The translations under genes and the position numbers were made by a program. From Prorocentrum cordatum (Eukaryota; Sar; Dinophyceae; Prorocentrales; Prorocentraceae), in NCBI GenBank assembly GCA_963575745.1, contig CAUYUJ010019893.1, positions 344,589 to 408,588 on the forward strand: DNA of 64,000 nucleotides, in the 5' to 3' direction. The notes under the pieces are model-generated. The model worked only from the letters and a program-made list of their open reading frames with translations. It had not been told where the DNA came from and searched no databases. This document shows positions 54,076-63,540 of this stretch, piece after piece. The first letter of the stretch is position 1. The number at the start of each line of letters is the position of its first letter.

Positions 54076-55935
54076 TCAGGTAGGCGGATGATCTGATGAG
54101 CAGCTGAGCAGGAGGAGGGGGTCCATCGCCGCCATCTGCGTCATGAAGCATGCGTCCCTCGAGATGGCCTCCAAGTACGCCGGCATGCGCGTGGACATCG
54201 CACTCGACACCGCCACCATGTCGGTCGCAGCGCTCGCGTCCACCTCGAGGAGGCCGAGCACGGCGTCGGCGAGAGAGTCCACGCTCATGCTGTCGGCGTT
54301 CGCAATTCCACCGTCAACCCCCAACGCCCCGGCAAGTGGCACGATATGTCCCCTGACCGACTCGGCTCGGATCTCCTTCCTGGCTGTAGACCACTTATCA
54401 AACACCTTCCCGTTCAGCGTGAGCTTCCCCTCGAGCATGAGAGTCAGGCCGAATCGGAAGCCACGGCCGACGACTGTCCAGTCAATCTGGTCGCCCGTCA
54501 ACTCGGCCAGAGGCCCAGCCACGACAACGAAGATGAGGTCGTCCAGGAACAGCTTGTTGCGCCCGTCGCTGGCCACCGCGCCTCTCGGGTCCTCCATCTG
54601 TGCGGCGATCATATCTTTGAGCTTGCCATCGGCAGACTGGGCTTTGCTAGCCTTGCGCCTCTTTTTCTTGGTGGGCTCATCCAGCGCTGCCTGTGCATCT
54701 TTGCCACCGCCGATTTTCTTCTGCCACACCTTGGAGAGGCTAATGGGGGCCAACAGGCGCTTGATCAAGGCCACTCCGTTGGCACGGCTGGTGAGCAAGA
54801 ACGGGTACTCCAAGGCATGAGTCTTGTCGCAGTGCGGGTCTGTGGGAAAGCCAAACTGAAGCAGTTCCTTCATGACGGCCGCAAGGACGTCGGCTGTGAA
54901 CAGGTCGGTGAATTGCTTCATGAAGATCGTCGACTTGATCGCATTGTTGAGGTTCAGCACGTAGTTGACGTCGAAGTCGCGATGCATGAAGTCGCACTTC
55001 CTCTCGCACACGTCCTTGTACCACGTGTCCAGCTTGAGGGATTCCATCTTGTGCCAAAACGCTTTGGCGTTATCGAACGGCTCCCATTCGGGGAACATCT
55101 GCTTGAACTTCGTCTTCACAAACTCTGCGTACAGCGATGCGTAGGAAAACGGTCCCTTCTTGGGGCAGCTCTGAACGGTGTAGGACTTGGTGTCACACTC
55201 GACCCTCCAAGCGGGCTCCACGGCCTGCACTGCGGCCTCGTACTTCTCGATGTGGTTCTGTCCGAGGCCCACGTGGTAGCCGTTGTGCTCCTCCTTGACA
55301 TACTTCAGCACGTCCTCGGGGGTGGCGGCCTTCAGGATGAGGCAGTCTTGGTAGCCGTCCTCGATGGCCTGGATAACGTACTCGTTGCTGGGATCTGCCT
55401 CGTGCGCCGCGTAGAACGCTTCCATCAGCGTGGCCCCTGCGAGCATATCGTACACCCCTGGCTGATCTGTCGCGATGGCGATCGGGCTGCCGCGGACCAG
55501 CGCGGTCACACCTTTCTCCAGGATGCCGCGAGCATATACCCGAACGTTCGAGTCAACCTTGCGCCTGTTGTGCTCAGAGCGGCCGAGGCACTTCTCCTCG
55601 CGCAGGTGCCCGTGGAACCACTGGAGCGACACGCCGCGGGCCTCAACGTACACGCTGAGTATCGTGCGCCAGCGCCTGCTCCCGTGGACGTCCGAAAACC
55701 TGTCCTCGATCGTCTTCCCTGGCCCCAGCTTCTGCCAGAAACGTTCGTTGTGCAAGCCAGCGAGGTCGAGGGAGCCAGCGGCTGACGACGCTGCGGCCGA
55801 CGCGCCGGCCGCCTTGCCTGGGATGCCCATGGTGTCCGCGACGCCGATCGCTGCAGGGTCGGTGGCGGGGGATTCCGACGGTGCGTCTGCTGCTGTGTGG
55901 CAGAGACAGCAGCTCGGGAGCTTGGGGCAAAAAAC
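54076..55935 (-). CDS. Large uncharacterised protein, single long exon (about 620 residues)
   Basis: A long - strand frame (open 56115-54076) has GC-rich third positions and no simple repeat. Real coding probably begins at 55890-55935, after the pyrimidine-rich GCTGTTTTTTGCCCCAAG. Early residues include a Cys cluster (LPSCCLCHT). Then come an Ala/Ser-rich linker, WFHGHLREEKCLGRSEHNRR with NVRVYARGILEKGVTALVRG, the block EYVIQAIEDGYQDCLILKAA, PFSYASLYAEFVKTKFKQMF, a basic stretch TKKKRRKASKAQ (nuclear-localisation-like), and LFLDDLIFVVVAGPLAELTG. I cannot assign a family. The EKGVTALVRGSPIA segment made me consider a ParB-like fold, but the diagnostic motif is not evident. The stop at 54076 may lie in an intron just after MTQMAAMD, because downstream exons on the same strand follow. 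Confidence 0.7.
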   Translation of the reverse strand, partial: VFCPKLPSCCLCHTAADAPSESPATDPAAIGVADTMGIPGKAAGASAAASSAAGSLDLAGLHNERFWQKLGPGKTIEDRFSDVHGSRRWRTILSVYVEARGVSLQWFHGHLREEKCLGRSEHNRRKVDSNVRVYARGILEKGVTALVRGSPIAIATDQPGVYDMLAGATLMEAFYAAHEADPSNEYVIQAIEDGYQDCLILKAATPEDVLKYVKEEHNGYHVGLGQNHIEKYEAAVQAVEPAWRVECDTKSYTVQSCPKKGPFSYASLYAEFVKTKFKQMFPEWEPFDNAKAFWHKMESLKLDTWYKDVCERKCDFMHRDFDVNYVLNLNNAIKSTIFMKQFTDLFTADVLAAVMKELLQFGFPTDPHCDKTHALEYPFLLTSRANGVALIKRLLAPISLSKVWQKKIGGGKDAQAALDEPTKKKRRKASKAQSADGKLKDMIAAQMEDPRGAVASDGRNKLFLDDLIFVVVAGPLAELTGDQIDWTVVGRGFRFGLTLMLEGKLTLNGKVFDKWSTARKEIRAESVRGHIVPLAGALGVDGGIANADSMSVDSLADAVLGLLEVDASAATDMVAVSSAMSTRMPAYLEAISRDACFMTQMAAMDPLLLLSCSSDHPPT

Positions 55936-56402
55936 AGCAGCGGCCAGAGGAAGAGTTGGCAGGCATGGTGCGATGAGGTGGGGCGGGACAGAAGCGGCGG
56001 CTATCTCGTGCCCAGGTGCCGCTCCGTCATGGGCCTGAACGGCGCGCACGTCGCCCTGCCTTTCACTCGCTGCAGGCGCCCAAGGGGGGATCACGAGAAA
56101 GCCACGGCGGACCATGGGTTCATGTTTTTGTTCCCGTTGTTTGCAAATGACAATGTACTGTGTACGTATCTATATAGCATGCATGTATGTGGTGGGCATG
56201 TATGTATGGACGGATGGATAGATGCATGGACACTTCGTGTGCGTGAGTGCGCATGCGTGCGCGCGCGTGCGCGCGTGCGTGGGGCCCGGGGGGCAGGGGC
56301 GAACGGTCGGAGGATAATGATTATTGTTGTTGTTGCTGTTGGTGGTGGTGTTGTTAATGGTGTTAATGTTGTTGTGATTGTTGTTGGTGGTGTTGTTGTC
56401 GT

Positions 56403-56436
<34 letters not shown>

Positions 56437-56440
56437 GCCG
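55936..56440. other. Upstream sequence and (GTT)n microsatellite
   Basis: Contains GT/CG alternations at 56225-56280 and a GTT-rich tract at 56318-56438. No gene. Confidence 0.6.
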
Positions 56441-56850
56441 GCGTCCCTGAGGGCTGCAAAAGGGTGAGGGCGAAAAACACTGAGGGGCGATGCTCAGGCA
56501 AATTTCAAAAATTTGCCTGAGTATCGCCCTGCAGCGTTTTCGCGATATGCCTTTAGCCCTGTAACCCCTTAGCCTTATAGCACCATCGCCTTGTAGACTA
56601 TTGCCTTATTGCCCATAGGTCGGCGCAGTCCTGGTGCCAGGCGTCCCTGAGGCCTGCAAAAGGGTGAGGGCGAAAAACACTGAGGGGCGATGCTCAGGCA
56701 AATTTCAAAAATTTGCCTGAGTATCGCCCTGCAGCGTTTTCGCGATATGCCTTTAGCCCTGTAACCCCTTAGCCTTATAGCACCATCGCCTTGTAGACAA
56801 GTGCCTTATTGCCCATAGGTCGGCGCAGTCCTGGTGCCAGGCGTCCCTGT
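56441..56850. repeat. 200-bp tandem duplication with 21-bp foldback
   Basis: GCGTCCCTGAGG starts at 56441 and 56641, with a third truncated start at 56841. Each full unit has GGGCGATGCTCAGGCAAATT at 56485 and 56685 and its complement AAATTTGCCTGAGTATCGCC, three bases of loop and one mismatch. The unit also holds CCCTGTAACCCCTTAGCC-like words. Confidence 0.95.
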
Positions 56851-56901
56851 TGCTGTTGTTGTTGTTGTTGTAGTTGTAGTAGTTGTTGTTGTTGTTGTTG
56901 G

Positions 56902-56961
<60 letters not shown>

Positions 56962-56965
56962 GGGC
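56849..56965. repeat. (TTG)n microsatellite
   Basis: A nearly pure GTT tract. Cys- and Val-rich ORFs over it are artefacts. Confidence 0.95.
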
Positions 56966-57277
56966 GGGTGGTTTGTGGCGCCGATGGGCCGATGGGCTGC
57001 GGGCGGGTCGCGGCGCGGGTGAGTGGCTTGGCCCCCTCAGACCGCTCTTGGGGGCATAGAGCGGCCGCGGTGCCATCTCGAGCTATGCACCCTGGGGGGG
57101 GGGGGGCCAAAAGGGTTCCTGGCAGGAGGGGGTGCGTGGACTTCCCCCTGGGGGTCATAGTCATTTGTTGTGGCCCCTGCACGAGGGCCCCACGAGAGCC
57201 ACGAGGAAGAGGAGGACTTGGAGAAGGATGGGATGATTGTTTCAAGCAACTCGCAGCGCAAGTGCTGTCGTCAGTGG
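56966..57277. other. GC-rich spacer, no gene recognised
   Basis: Contains a poly-G run near 57095-57105. Nothing else. Confidence 0.5.
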
Positions 57278-57580
57278 TCACTTGCACTTCTTGCACTGAG
57301 GAAAGGATTGCAGGCCACTTGCCATCTTGGCGGCAGGGCAATCGACGCGGCAGTGGTACACCTTGCCGCGCAGCGAAACCCACACAAACGGAGGCGGAGG
57401 CGGCGGAGGCGAAGCGGTAGGCGAGGCTGGCGCAGAAGCAGACGAGGTTGTAGGTGGCGTAGAAGAGCTAGTTGGAGTCGGAGCCAGCCGCCGCCCGACG
57501 GCCATGCCCACCACGAACGCACATGCGATCGCCACGGAGAGGATGATGAATCGGGCGACGAAATCGATGCATATCCACTG
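57278..57580 (-). CDS. Small membrane-anchored protein with C-terminal Cys motif (tentative)
   Basis: The - strand frame gives a hydrophobic segment FVARFIILSVAIACAFVVGM, a Pro/Ser/Thr-rich linker ending in seven prolines, then FVWVSLRGKVYHCRVDCPAA and QCKKCK before the stop. The HC-x3-C...C-x2-C pattern looks like a small metal-binding end. An ATG-type start is not fixed: GTG at 57535 is the first codon in one model, but the frame is open to about 57590, so the true start or an upstream exon boundary may lie in the inverted repeat at 57553-57685. The upstream half of that repeat encodes the same peptide (WICIDFVAR) on the + strand. Confidence 0.45.
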   Translation of the reverse strand, partial: QWICIDFVARFIILSVAIACAFVVGMAVGRRLAPTPTSSSTPPTTSSASAPASPTASPPPPPPPFVWVSLRGKVYHCRVDCPAAKMASGLQSFPQCKKCK

Positions 57581-57685
57581 CGCGGTTCATGCGCCACGCC
57601 CTCCTGGCTTGGCCAGGGGGGCGCGCCTGTGTCCAGGGTGGACCTGGCCAGGAAACGCTGGATATGCATTGACTTCGTCGCCCGA
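57553..57685. repeat. 26-bp inverted repeat around an 81-bp spacer
   Basis: CGGGCGACGAAATCGATGCA (57553 on) and TGCATTGACTTCGTCGCCCG (to 57685) are complements with two mismatches over 26 bases. The spacer has CCTGGCTTGGCCAGG and CCTGGCCAGG palindromes. Confidence 0.9.
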
Positions 57686-57774
57686 ATGAAGGCGCATGTC
57701 AGCTCCGCCAACATGGCGGGCACTCTAGCAGTCTAGCAATCCGAACAATCGCTGGGCGGCCTGAACCTCGAAAT

Positions 57775-58430
57775 GCCATGGCTCCGCCCCGCTCCTCCCC
57801 AGACAGCACACCTGGTCACCTGGCCCCGCGCAGCAGGTGGCAAGGTGGCCAGGGGCGGCCGGGCACCCACCGCAGACCAGGAGCTATGCGCCCATGCATG
57901 GGGCTACGCACACGCCGCGGGTGCCAATGGAAGGGGACCCGGGGGCCTCCTCCTCCTCCTCCACCTCTTCTTCCTTATCATCCACCTCTTCCTCCTCCGC
58001 CTCCTCCTCCTCCTCCTTCTCCTCCTCCTCCTTTTCCTCCTCCTCCTGGGGCACCCGCTCCAAGCCCGCGTGAGAGCTCCAGAGCGCAAGCACTGCAGGG
58101 GCTGCAGGGGGAATGGACAGGAACAGAAGCGAGCCAGGCGAAGCCGCGGCGCACGCTGGCGGGCGGGCCCGCCAAGCGAGAGTCCAATATTAGAAGCGAA
58201 GGGCCCCCAGGGCCCCAGGGTCAGGGCAGGGGGAGGGGAGGAAGAGGGGCCATGGAGTCTGCGAAGTAGTTCGAGGGAAAGGGGCCAAAGCTGGGGGCCC
58301 GGAAGCTGATCACACGCATGGCGTATTGCACACGATGCGTGGTTGCACGGGCCTGGGGCGCCCTGGGACGCATGTGCCTTGTAGTAGCGCACGCCGGCGC
58401 GCCACGTGCAACTGTCAGGCGCGCGCGAGC
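57775..58430. other. (TCC)n at 57948-58050 and GC-rich DNA
   Basis: A TCC microsatellite with purine-rich DNA after it (58220-58250). No gene. Confidence 0.7.
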
Positions 58431-58437
58431 CCCCTCA

Positions 58438-60232
58438 TCATGCGTCTGGCGCGTCTGACACACGCAACCTCAACCTACGATACGTGGATTCTAGCTGACC
58501 CACGGATGCACGCTGGTCGTGCTTATGCAACGCAAGCAGGCATGCGATCCAGAGAAACGGAGGGCCAACCATGCAGAGCGGCAGGCCGTTACCCACCTGC
58601 CCCCTCACCTGGTGCACGGACCTACCAGCCAGCACAGTGCCCAGTGAAAAGCTACTCGCCAACCCGAAAAATGAAAGCTCGGGCCGCAGAGGATAATTGT
58701 GAACTGTCAGGAGCTCAGCCGCTGTCAACCAACGATTGTGGGCGGTACTGTAGTAGAACTCGGAGTGCTTGATGATGGTGAAGAGACTGCGGCCGCCCCA
58801 GGTGCAGTGATTATGAACCCCTGGCGTCTGTCCCAGCGCGGCAACGCACTCAGCTCCTGGCGACATGTTGGAAGTCATCGCGGCGTATGAGTCTCGGTTG
58901 CGCAACTCCAGAATGAGAAGGCCAGCGTCGGCGGGCCCCTTGACCAGCGACGCTCTCAAGGCCTGCAGTGATGGATCGCCCGCCTCGGACTGCACACTCC
59001 TGGGCGCGACCCCGCGGAATATGCCATGACTGCCCACTGGAGCTCTAGGGCCGTCGTGGAGCAAAACGCCCGCGACGGGCGGATTGCTCCAATCGACGCG
59101 GACGGTTTTCCAAAACCAAAACGCGGGGGCCCACTGGGGCCAACAATCACAATCCGACGAGGATGCACCGAACGAGTGCCGAGCGAGCGACCGAGTAGAG
59201 GGTCGGGGTAGGTCGGGGGAAATGCATGGGACAGGGCGGTGGCAGATTCCACGGCCGCAACCTGCGGGCAGCCGCCACAGCTATCTCTTGGAGCAGATCT
59301 GGGTCGGTGTCGCTAGCCCAAAAGTATGACCGCTACGTGAACGCGCACTCCCTGTGACATGCACGTTCCAGCTCTGAGAAGAGAGGACGATTGGGGCACT
59401 GCATCAACATGGCGACCCGCTTGTGCACGAACATGGAGATACGCCGACACCGACGATACGCCTGCCCGTGGTCAGCAGCGCATACCACACAGCTGTTCTC
59501 CGGCATACACAGATACTTGGACTGCAATTCGGAGCGCAAAAGATCCCATGGAAATTCTGGAACGTTCTCGTGGCCAATGAAATCATCCTCGATCAGGAGG
59601 CGCTGACCCACCCAGCACGACCAAGGCAAAACGCGCGCGCCCGACGCACCCGCGTGGGCGCCTTGCGAGCTCCAAGCCACACACTCCGTACCCGCGAAGT
59701 GCACGACCGCACGACGCAGCGGACACAGGTCATCATGCACTATGCAACGCATGTGGCTGGACATGACGTTGGGGTGCTCCCTAAACAGCTCCGACAAACG
59801 GGCGTACGGCATCCTGTACGCATTCTTGATCAGGTCGCGCCTCACGCGGGGATTGATGCCACCAGTGATGTCCCCGAATATGCAGTGAGGGTGGTCCGGA
59901 AGCGCCAGGAGTTCGCGCTGTGATGGTTCGAACACCTCAATTGCATACAACGATCGGGGCGTGCATGTCCGAGCGCCGCTGGAACTGAAATATCGGATGC
60001 ATTTGAAAGCCCCGGCCATCGCAAGCTCAGCGCCACCAGTGCCAGAAAAAGCTGTGCTAATAGTGATGTCATCGAGCACCGCATCGAATGAGTTCAAGTC
60101 GATGGTGGGATGAGCACGCTGAACAAATGCAAGCACACACGCAAATTGATGTTCCTGCCAACGGTTTGCATCTTCCAACGAGTGACAAACTGGAATCTGG
60201 CGTGGTGTCGGCATGGCGGGGCGACTGGTCAC
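58438..60232 (-). pseudogene. C5 cytosine DNA methyltransferase-like gene, interrupted
   Basis: The first open block (60232-59333, 299 codons) carries STAFSGTGGAEL (motif I, residues 59-70), YAIEVFEP with Glu99 (motif II), FGDIT with Asp121 (motif III), GTECVAWSSQG with Cys184 (motif IV; Glu replaces the usual Pro before the catalytic Cys), GHENVPEF (motif VI ENV, residues 222-224), and YRRCRRISMF (motif VIII). It ends in TAG, yet the same frame continues with coding-like RSYFWASDTDPDLLQEIAVA. After a frame change near 59150-59260 the second block (59064-58438) carries IIKHSEFYYS, WLTAAELLTVHNYP (motif IX region) and HQVRGQVGNGLPLCMV (motif X). All core motifs are thus present in order. The stop and shift mean a recent pseudogene, or an intron I could not place. 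The true 5' start lies upstream of CHSLEDANRWQEHQFACVLA. DNA is the expected substrate. Confidence 0.7.
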
Positions 60233-60284
60233 AACTCAAACAGGCTTGGGTACAAAAACAAACTGTTACGGCATGCGCACGATG

Positions 60285-60425
60285 ATGATGATGATGTTGT
60301 TGCTGCTGATGATGATGATGATGATCACGACGATGATGCTGGTGATCATGATGATGACCATGATGATGCTGATGATGATGAGGTTGATGCTGAGGATGCT
60401 GATGATGAGTCAGAGGAGGACGAAG
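60285..60425. repeat. (ATG)n microsatellite
   Basis: Imperfect GATGATGATG tract directly upstream of the methyltransferase-like block. Confidence 0.95.
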
Positions 60426-60804
60426 AGATGGGTATGTGCAAAAGCCCCAGACATGCCCCATTCAGACCCCATGTGGTTTCCGACTGCGATCTTGCAATCG
60501 CCACGGATCAGATACCCACCGAACCCAGAAACCCCAAAACGATATGTAGAGCGCAGCGTGGCTAGGACGCGCGATGGTTCATAGGCTGCGTGTGTGGTAC
60601 ATGAAGAGCATAGGCTGAGCATAGGTGCTGCGGTTACGGTGCGTCGCGGGATGGTGGTGTGCATCATGCGCGTCGCACAAGATGCACGTGATGATACGCA
60701 CAACGTGCTAGAAGGCGTCGGGAGCAAACGTAGATACTACATAATGGGCGCGATGTATCCCGACAATCTAGATCTAACATACTCAGTCGGGCGCATGGCT
60801 GACA
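60426..60804. other. Unique spacer, no gene recognised
   Basis: Less GC-rich DNA. A - strand ORF (60410-60727) contains TYRFGVSGFGGYLIRGDCKI, with no family assigned. Confidence 0.35.
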
Positions 60805-61865
60805 TGAGCCGTCGGGAGCAGATCCCGACGAGCCCCCCCCCCCCACCACCAGCACCACCGCAACTACATAGGTCGGTCGGGACCGCGCCTTGACGGATGC
60901 GTCGCGGGAGCGGGCGGGAGGGGGGGCACGTCGGGACCCGATCCCGACGACCATTGGCTGATCAGAGCATGTCGAGGGCAGGCATCGACACCCCCCATCC
61001 CGACACCCCGACATGGCGGGGTGGAAGGGCCGTCGGGACACGGCATCGACGACGCATGTCCAACATGATCCATCGGGGGCAGGTCCCGACAGACACCACA
61101 CATGAAGGGACGGGACGGGGCACATCCAGACAACGAGTCGGCATCGGGACCCGCCCCCGACGGTGCCCATCTAACATGGCGCATCGGGGGCAGGTCCCGA
61201 CGCCCCCCCCCCACGCCCCCCTCCCCACGCGCCCCCGAGCGCACCAGCATCGGCCCAGGTGTCATTCGGGGGCTGGTCCCGACGACGGGGTTCGATATGG
61301 GGTCGTCGGGGCCTGATCCCGACGATCCATAGCTGACAGGGGCATGTCGGGGGTAGGTCCCGACCCCCCCCCCCATCCACAGCGCACATCGAACCAGGTG
61401 TCCATCGGGAGCTGGTCCCGACGACTGGGGGGCGTGGCGGGGTCGTCGGGGCCTGACCCCGACGACGCGCATCGGATATGGACCGTCGGGGGTAGGTCCC
61501 GACCCCCCCCCCTCTCACAGCACACATCGAACCAGGTGTCCGTCGGGAGCTGGCCCCGATGACTGTGGCTGGGGCGGTGCCGTCGGGGTCTGATCCCGAC
61601 GATTCGCATCGAACACGGCCCGTCGGGGGTAGGTCCCGACCCCCCCCCCCAAGCACACATCGAACCAAGTGTCCGTCGGGAGTTGACCCCGATGACGGGG
61701 GGTGTTGGATGGGGGCGTCGGGGCCTGATCCCGACGACCCGTGTCGGACAAGGTCTGTCGGGGGCAGGCCCCGACACCCCCCCCCCACATCCCCGTCGTC
61801 GGGACTCGATCCCGACAGCGATGCCGGACGAGGTCCGTCGGGGCCAGGTCCCGACACCCCCCCCC
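60805..61865. repeat. Array of about 20 GTCGGG-N7-CCCGAC hairpins in ~138-bp higher-order units
   Basis: Nineteen-base hairpins such as GTCGGGGCCTGATCCCGAC (61308, 61446, 61583, 61708), GTCGGGGGTAGGTCCCGAC (61348, 61487, 61622) and GTCGGGAGCTGGTCCCGAC (61406, 61543 variants) alternate in fixed order. Poly-C runs and CACATCGAACCAGGTGTCC lie between. From about 61300 the three types cycle with a period of 125-138 bp. Earlier hairpins (60812-61260) are less regular. Confidence 0.9.
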
Positions 61866-62585
61866 CCCCACATCCAACGTCAACAGCGCCATCGGCGTCG
61901 CAGGGGCATCGCCCCGAAGGGTGGGCGTTGGAGGGGGTGGGCGTCGGTACCCGACCCCAGCGATCTCGACGGTCGTCATCCACTGTCGCCGCGTTCAGCC
62001 CCGACAGCGCGCGCCCGGCAGGCGACGTCTCTGCGACCCCCGACGCGCGCATACACGCACGCAGTCGGGGTGCGCAGGCGGGCGCCTGGGCACGCGCGGT
62101 CGGGATCCGACCGCGGCGCTTCTGACTGAACATAACATCACACGTCCTGTCCCCTCTCTTCCCAGCACGGCGCGGGCGCGGCGCACCTGCCAGGTGCAGC
62201 AGGTTCGAGTTCCGCGTGTCCGCGTGTCCCGGCGCGGCGCAGTGGCAAGAGCAGACATGCAGACAGAGAGCCAATGGGAAGCAGATGGGAGGCTGAGAGA
62301 GAAGATGGATCCAGGCTGGGTGTCAGCATGAATCATGAGTGGCATCGCTGTCAGCATCGAGTGCTGCTGCTACTTTGTGAGAACTCTCTTGCGTGACCGA
62401 TCTTGGGTCCCTCTTGGTGGCCTCTTGGGGTCCTGTTGAGGCCCTCTGCGTGCCGTCTTCTTTTTCTGCACATGCTATGCGATACCGAACGTTGTCGCTC
62501 GAACTTGCCGCCTGTAGGGACTCTAGGGTTCTCTTTGCAGCTTTTATAACAGGAGGGCTACAGTTACGTCATATGTGTTGCATTT
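61866..62585. other. Mostly unique DNA, no gene recognised
   Basis: Follows the hairpin array. The CTTGGGTCCCTCTTGGTGGCC-type words start near 62405. Confidence 0.4.
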
Positions 62586-62589
62586 GGCC

Positions 62590-62925
62590 AATGGGCGCTA
62601 GTGTCGTCGTTGTCGTCGTCGTCGTTGGCGTCGCCGTCGTCGTCGTCGCCGTCGTCGTCGTCGTTGTCGTCGTCAGGGCTTGTCCCCACAGGAGCCCCGC
62701 GCGAGCCGCACGCGAGCCCCACGCGAGCCCCACGCGAGCTCCACACGGGCCCCACGCGAGCCCCGCGCGAGCCCCATACGAGCCCCACGCGAGCACCATG
62801 CGAGCCCCACGCGAGCCCCACGCGAGCCCGAGCCCCACGCGAGCCCCACGCGAGCCCGAGCCCCACGCGAGCCCCACGCGAGCCCCACACGAGCCCCACG
62901 GGAGCCCCACGGGAGCCCCACGGCC
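62590..62925. repeat. (GTC)n and GCGAGCCCCAC minisatellite, copy 1
   Basis: A GTCGTC tract (62595-62675) is followed by about 20 copies of an 11-13 bp CACGCGAGCCC unit. Confidence 0.95.
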
Positions 62926-63180
62926 TCTCCTTATCATTGGCACTCGAGCCCGAGGCAGTTGTGATGCCTCTTGGAGGCCGTTGTAGGGCCTTGCGCGGCC
63001 TCTCGGGGGCCTCTTGAGGGTCTCTTGGGGGCCTTTCTTATCGCAGGCAATCGGGCCCGAGGCAGGTTTGATGCCTCCTCTTGGAGGCCGCTGCGGGGTC
63101 TCTTGGAGAATCTCCTCTTGGGGGCCTCTTGCGGGGGCTCTTGCGGGTCTCTTGGGGGCCTCTCCTTGGGGGCCTGAAGA
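62926..63180. repeat. CTTGGGGGCCTCTTG degenerate repeat, duplicated block copy 1
   Basis: CCTTATCATTGGCACTCGAG starts at 62930. The block then carries GATGCCTCTTGGAGGCCG and recurs 892 bp downstream. Confidence 0.9.
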
Positions 63181-63540
63181 ATAGGGCGTGACGAGGGAGG
63201 GTATGGGCAGTGAAAGCGACTGCCCGAGTCGAGACAGCCACGAACTGCTGGGCGCCGCTCGCCCGCCGCCCTTCGGCGAGCGGGCGCCGAAGGCGCGAGT
63301 GCGTGCTTCACTCGGCAGGGCACCACTGGCGCAGCATGCACGCTGGCGCGCGCACAGTGGCGGGCACGCGAGGCTCGTCAGCGCCGCCAGAGCCGCGCAG
63401 CCCAGCTTAAATATCCCGCATCGCGGGACTGCAGTCTGTCAGTCTGCGCCCACTGCACGCATCGTGCCACGCCAAGCCACACATATAGAGCAGGTGTGTA
63501 GCAGCCTGCGTGGATCGCACAACACACGCACCCGCTGGCT
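63181..63540. other. Unique spacer with GC-rich foldback
   Basis: CGCTCGCCCGCC and GGCGAGCGGGCG near 63258-63290 form an inverted repeat. No gene recognised. Confidence 0.5.

Noticed and set aside
54346-55785. 479-codon + strand ORF opposite the large - strand protein
   Set aside because: It is the antisense shadow of a frame with better third-position composition and motif-like peptides. Leu/Val/His-rich composition is typical of such shadows.
60805-61865. CRISPR array or tandem terminators
   Set aside because: The stems are only 19 bases, the intervening sequence is itself repeated, and the genome is eukaryotic.
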